Of a stretch of 7,105 bases of DNA, positions 4,824 to 7,105 are shown one piece after another (the first letter of the stretch is position 1; each line of letters starts with the position of its first letter). The translations under genes and the position numbers were made by a program. The DNA is from Snowella sp031396835. GTDB lineage: Bacteria; Cyanobacteriota; Cyanobacteriia; Cyanobacteriales; Microcystaceae. Below the pieces are notes generated by a model that worked only from the letters and a program-made list of their open reading frames with translations, was not told the origin of the DNA and ran no database searches. The stretch lies in NCBI GenBank assembly GCA_031396835.1, contig JANNLO010000281.1, forward strand, positions 1 to 7,105, read 5' to 3'.

Positions 4824-4939
4824 TTCATGGCAAACAGCCGTAATTTTTAAGGAAAGCAAATTTTATGCAATACTGTTAAAAGTTTTACTGCTTCTTAACC
4901 TTCACTTCTTAAACCTCTTAACCCCAACTCTTATTATCA
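4824..4939 (+). promoter_or_regulatory. aar leader with pyrimidine-rich repeats and no Shine-Dalgarno
   Basis: Between the terminator and the aar ATG, three related units TCTTAACC (4893-4900), TCTTAAACC (4907-4915) and TCTTAACC (4916-4923) form a C/T-rich leader. No purine-rich ribosome binding site precedes the ATG. TACTGT (4871-4876) is a possible but weak -10 box. A separate aar promoter is expected here because of the upstream terminator but cannot be placed with confidence. Confidence 0.4.
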
Positions 4940-5962
4940 ATGTTTGGTCTTATCGGTCATCTTTCCAGTTTAGAACACGCCCAATCCGTTGCTGAAGCCC
5001 TTGGTTATCCCGAATACGCCAATGAAGGGCTAGACTTTTGGTGTTCCGCGCCGCCGCAGATTGTGGATAGTTTTCATGTGACTAGCGTGACAGGACAAAC
5101 CATCGAGGGAAAATATGTTGAGTCTTGCTTTTTGCCAGAAATGCTGATGAATCGGCGTATTAAGGCCGCTATTCGGAAAATTTTAAATGCCATGGCCCTA
5201 GCCCAAAAAGCGGGTTTAAATATTACGGCGTTGGGAGGTTTTTCTTCGATTATTTTTGAAGAATTTAATCTCAAGGATAATAGTCAAGTGCGAAATGTCT
5301 CCCTCGAATTTGACCACTTCACAACAGGAAACACCCACACAGCCTATGTAATTTGTCGCCAAGTGGAGCAAGCATCTGCCCAATTAGGCATTGATTTATC
5401 TCAATCAACGATCGCAGTTTGTGGAGCAACGGGGGATATTGGCAGTGCAGTCTGTCGTTGGTTAGACCAAAAAACGGATGTTAAAGATTTATTACTAATT
5501 GCCCGCAATCAGGAACGGTTACAAGCTCTCCAGTCTGAGTTGGGGCGTGGAAAAATCATGAATCTGGAAGAAGCTCTTCCCGAGGCAGATATTATTGTTT
5601 GGGTAGCGAGTATGCCGAAAGGAGTACAAATTAATCCTGAAACTCTCAAAAAACCCTGTTTAATTATTGATGGCGGTTATCCAAAAAACTTAGATACAAA
5701 AATCCAACATCCTGATGTTCATGTTTTAAAAGGCGGTATTGTCGAGCATTCCTTAGATATTGACTGGAAAATTATGCAAATTGTCAGTATGGATGTTCCT
5801 TCTCGTCAAATGTTTGCTTGTTTTGCCGAAGCGATTTTATTAGAATTTGAGCAATGGCACACTAATTTTTCCTGGGGACGGAATTTGATCACCGTTAGTA
5901 AAATGGAAAAAATTGGGGGAGCTTCTCTGAAACACGGTTTTACTCCATTGTTAAGTTTTTAG
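4940..5962 (+). CDS. aar: Long-chain acyl-ACP reductase (aldehyde-forming)
   Basis: A 340-residue cytosolic enzyme that reduces fatty acyl-ACP with NADPH to the fatty aldehyde, the substrate of ADO. The start MFGLIGHLSSLEHAQ matches the family. Conserved blocks are FWCSAPPQ (33-40), ESCFLPEML (61-69), FTTGNTHTAYVICRQVE (127-143), the Rossmann loop CGATGDIGSAVCRW (161-174), LGRGKI (201-206), WVASMPKGV (221-229), IDGGYPKNL (243-251) and the active-site block RQMFACFAEA (289-298). C294 in that block is the cysteine known in S. elongatus to carry the acyl thioester, at the same number. WHTNFSWGRN (306-315) is a family signature. It lies 195 bp after ado on the same strand. The two form the alkane pathway, but the hairpin between them suggests partly separate transcription. 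The gene downstream converges and is unrelated. Confidence 0.98.
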   Translation: MFGLIGHLSSLEHAQSVAEALGYPEYANEGLDFWCSAPPQIVDSFHVTSVTGQTIEGKYVESCFLPEMLMNRRIKAAIRKILNAMALAQKAGLNITALGGFSSIIFEEFNLKDNSQVRNVSLEFDHFTTGNTHTAYVICRQVEQASAQLGIDLSQSTIAVCGATGDIGSAVCRWLDQKTDVKDLLLIARNQERLQALQSELGRGKIMNLEEALPEADIIVWVASMPKGVQINPETLKKPCLIIDGGYPKNLDTKIQHPDVHVLKGGIVEHSLDIDWKIMQIVSMDVPSRQMFACFAEAILLEFEQWHTNFSWGRNLITVSKMEKIGGASLKHGFTPLLSF

Positions 5963-6032
5963 CTTGTTTTAATAAAGTTATTCGCTAAGTAAGTGGGCTT
6001 AATTAATTGTTAGATTGTAGAATAGGGTTCTA

Positions 6033-6063
6033 GCCTGTGGACAGGCAGGATGCCCATCCCACA
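6033..6063. repeat. GC-rich palindromic repeat downstream of aar
   Basis: A perfect hairpin GCCTG/CAGGC (6033-6037 with 6042-6046, four-base loop) is followed by GGATGCCCATCC (6048-6059), an inverted repeat. An alternative outer stem TGTGG/CCACA (6036-6040 with 6059-6063) is possible. The block CAGGATGCCCATCCCACA resembles a dispersed spacer repeat seen in many cyanobacterial genomes. It stands between convergent genes and is followed by TTTTA, so it could also act as a terminator for aar. Confidence 0.55.
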
Positions 6064-6237
6064 TTTTATGTTTAATTGTAACCAGCTACTTATCACCTTG
6101 TTTGATAGAAGAGAAGCTCGAACTGCTATTTATTTTAATCGTTCAATTAAATGATCGCCGAATCCATTTATTCACAAAAAATGCGATCGCATCTTCCCAA
6201 AATTAAGAAAAACGCGATCGCTAACGTTCAACCCATG
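6064..6237. other. Spacer between convergent aar and RTX genes
   Basis: AT-rich, without a reading frame of note. It contains the two HIP1 sites listed separately and no further feature that I recognise. Confidence 0.5.
6183..6221. repeat. Pair of HIP1 octamers after the RTX gene
   Basis: Two perfect GCGATCGC copies (6183-6190 and 6214-6221) lie 23 bases apart just past the RTX gene stop. Being palindromes, they can also pair with each other into an 8-bp stem with a 23-base loop; a role as terminator is possible but unproven. Confidence 0.85.
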
Positions 6238-7105
6238 TTAAAGCACAAAAATATCTTCAAAGGTTAGGGCTAACTTCGGATTGAGAGTTGCAAATTGAAT
6301 GGCTGAAGTCGCTCCATTACCATCTACATCAAATAATAAGGCTCCATTTATAGAGTTGTAAACAAAACGTTGACTCGCATTCGTCGCAGTTGTGCCGATA
6401 ATAAATTGAGCAGAAGTAATGATATCTCCTGAAATCAAACCACCTCCAAAAGCAGAACCTTTTATCAACAAATAATCACTTCCTGCGGAGAAGTCGGTAA
6501 TGGTATCAATACCTTCATTGGTGGCATTAAAGCTAAAAGAATCACCGCCATCACTTCCTGTTAGGATATCGTTGCCCAGTCCTCCTGATAAAATGTCACT
6601 GAGGTTGGTTCCTAAAATTACATCTTTGCCATTGGTTCCTTTTTGGCGACGGGTTCCATCATCGTTGATAATAGTTCCGATTTGGGCTGAGGTTGTACCA
6701 ATGCTATAACCAGTTCCTGTTGCTAGTTGTAAGGTAACAGTTTCGTTCGGTTCAATGGTAGTATCAGCCGTTGAGTCAAGGTTGAGTGTTGCTGTTGCTG
6801 AACCTACTGCAAAATTAATGGTTTTGCCTGTGCCTGGAGTTGCTCCTATGTAGTCGGTAGTTGTGGCAGTTCCTGCAATGCTGTAATTAACTGTTAGGGC
6901 ATTGGTTGTGACTCCTGTGCGAGTGAAGGTATAGGTAAAGTTACTGGGGCTATTTTCGCTGATACCGTTGTAGTTGAGAGCAAGGTTGACAGTTGGAGCA
7001 GTTATAGTGTCGTCGTTGGTAATAGTTCCTGTTACTGCTGTTGTTGTGCCAATGGTATAACCTGTTACTGTTGCTAGGGTTAGGGCTACAGTTTCGTTGG
7101 CTTCA
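6238..7105 (-). CDS. C-terminal part of a Calx-beta / RTX calcium-binding protein (cut by window edge)
   Basis: The frame is open from the window's right edge down to the TAA at 6238-6240; 288 residues are visible and the start lies outside. Visible residues 1-149 hold Calx-beta-like repeats: the end of one unit (EANETVALTLATVTGYTIGT, then TGTITNDD) and one full unit ending in EPNETVTLQLATGTGYSIGT and IGTIINDD. Their period is exactly 117 residues (351 bp), and the DNA is still clearly alike. Residues 157-191 hold RTX-type nonapeptides (GTNGKDVIL, GTNLSDILS, GGLGNDILT, then GSDGGDSFSF) that bind calcium. The tail from about 192 to 288 (NEGIDTITDFSAGSDYLLI, ending TFEDIFVL) is the type found at the C-terminus of proteins exported by type I secretion. 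It is probably a large secreted adhesin-like or surface protein. An internal Met at 6469-6471 is not the real start. Confidence 0.9.
   Translation of the reverse strand, partial: EANETVALTLATVTGYTIGTTTAVTGTITNDDTITAPTVNLALNYNGISENSPSNFTYTFTRTGVTTNALTVNYSIAGTATTTDYIGATPGTGKTINFAVGSATATLNLDSTADTTIEPNETVTLQLATGTGYSIGTTSAQIGTIINDDGTRRQKGTNGKDVILGTNLSDILSGGLGNDILTGSDGGDSFSFNATNEGIDTITDFSAGSDYLLIKGSAFGGGLISGDIITSAQFIIGTTATNASQRFVYNSINGALLFDVDGNGATSAIQFATLNPKLALTFEDIFVL
6751..7104 (-). repeat. 351-bp coding repeat (Calx-beta unit)
   Basis: The DNA around 6701-6754 recurs at 7052-7105 with an offset of 351 bp and only scattered changes, encoding the conserved unit end GY(S/T)IGTT. This marks tandem repeats that probably continue to the right of the window. 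Confidence 0.75.

Noticed and set aside
4865..4879. Four-codon upstream ORF with an AAGGA before it in the aar leader
   Set aside because: Its codons overlap the only candidate -10 box and it is too short to distinguish from chance.
1..7105. CRISPR array, tRNA, rRNA or attachment site
   Set aside because: No regularly spaced repeats with unique spacers, no cloverleaf and no rRNA-like sequence were found on reading both strands.

Overview
The window is chromosomal DNA of a cyanobacterium, most likely a unicellular or colonial beta-cyanobacterium related to the Synechocystis/Crocosphaera/Microcystis group. Three things support this: a beta-carboxysome shell operon, the cyanobacteria-specific alkane pair ado-aar, and four perfect copies of the HIP1 octamer GCGATCGC in 7.1 kb. 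The DNA is AT-rich. The genus cannot be fixed from the sequence alone.

Left part (1-1486, minus strand): the carboxysome operon, transcribed right to left as ccmK2 - ccmK1 - ccmL - ccmM. The ccmM gene is cut by the window edge after about 96 codons. The two CcmK proteins form the hexagonal facets, CcmL the pentameric vertices, and CcmM the inner scaffold with a gamma-carbonic-anhydrase-like head. Imperfect stem-loops lie in the two long intercistronic gaps (K2/K1 and L/M).

Middle left (1487-2479): about 1 kb without a gene, between the divergent ccm operon and the next gene. Its inner part (about 1721-2084) looks like a small, coding-less relic of a TnpB-type IS200/IS605 element. It has hairpin ends at both sides and a structured, probably omega-RNA-like block between them.

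Middle (2480-3840, plus strand): a two-helix membrane protein with about 27 pentapeptide repeats, followed by a 34-codon ORF that overlaps it by ATGA and may be a gene remnant.

Right of centre (4049-5962, plus strand): ado (aldehyde-deformylating oxygenase) and aar (acyl-ACP reductase). Together they turn fatty acyl-ACP into fatty aldehyde and then into a C(n-1) alkane or alkene. All six di-iron ligands of ADO, and the nucleotide-binding loop and active-site cysteine of AAR, are visible. A terminator-like hairpin separates the two genes, so aar probably also has its own promoter.

Right end (6238-7105, minus strand): the C-terminal 288 residues of a large secreted-type protein with Calx-beta-like repeats of 117 residues and an RTX calcium-binding tail, convergent with aar. 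The aar/RTX gap holds a GC-rich palindromic repeat and two HIP1 sites.

Most of the window is well-known biology. The least explained parts are the relic element next to the ccm promoter, the intercistronic hairpins of the ccm operon, the pyrimidine-rich aar leader, and the unassigned pentapeptide-repeat membrane protein with its small overlapping ORF.
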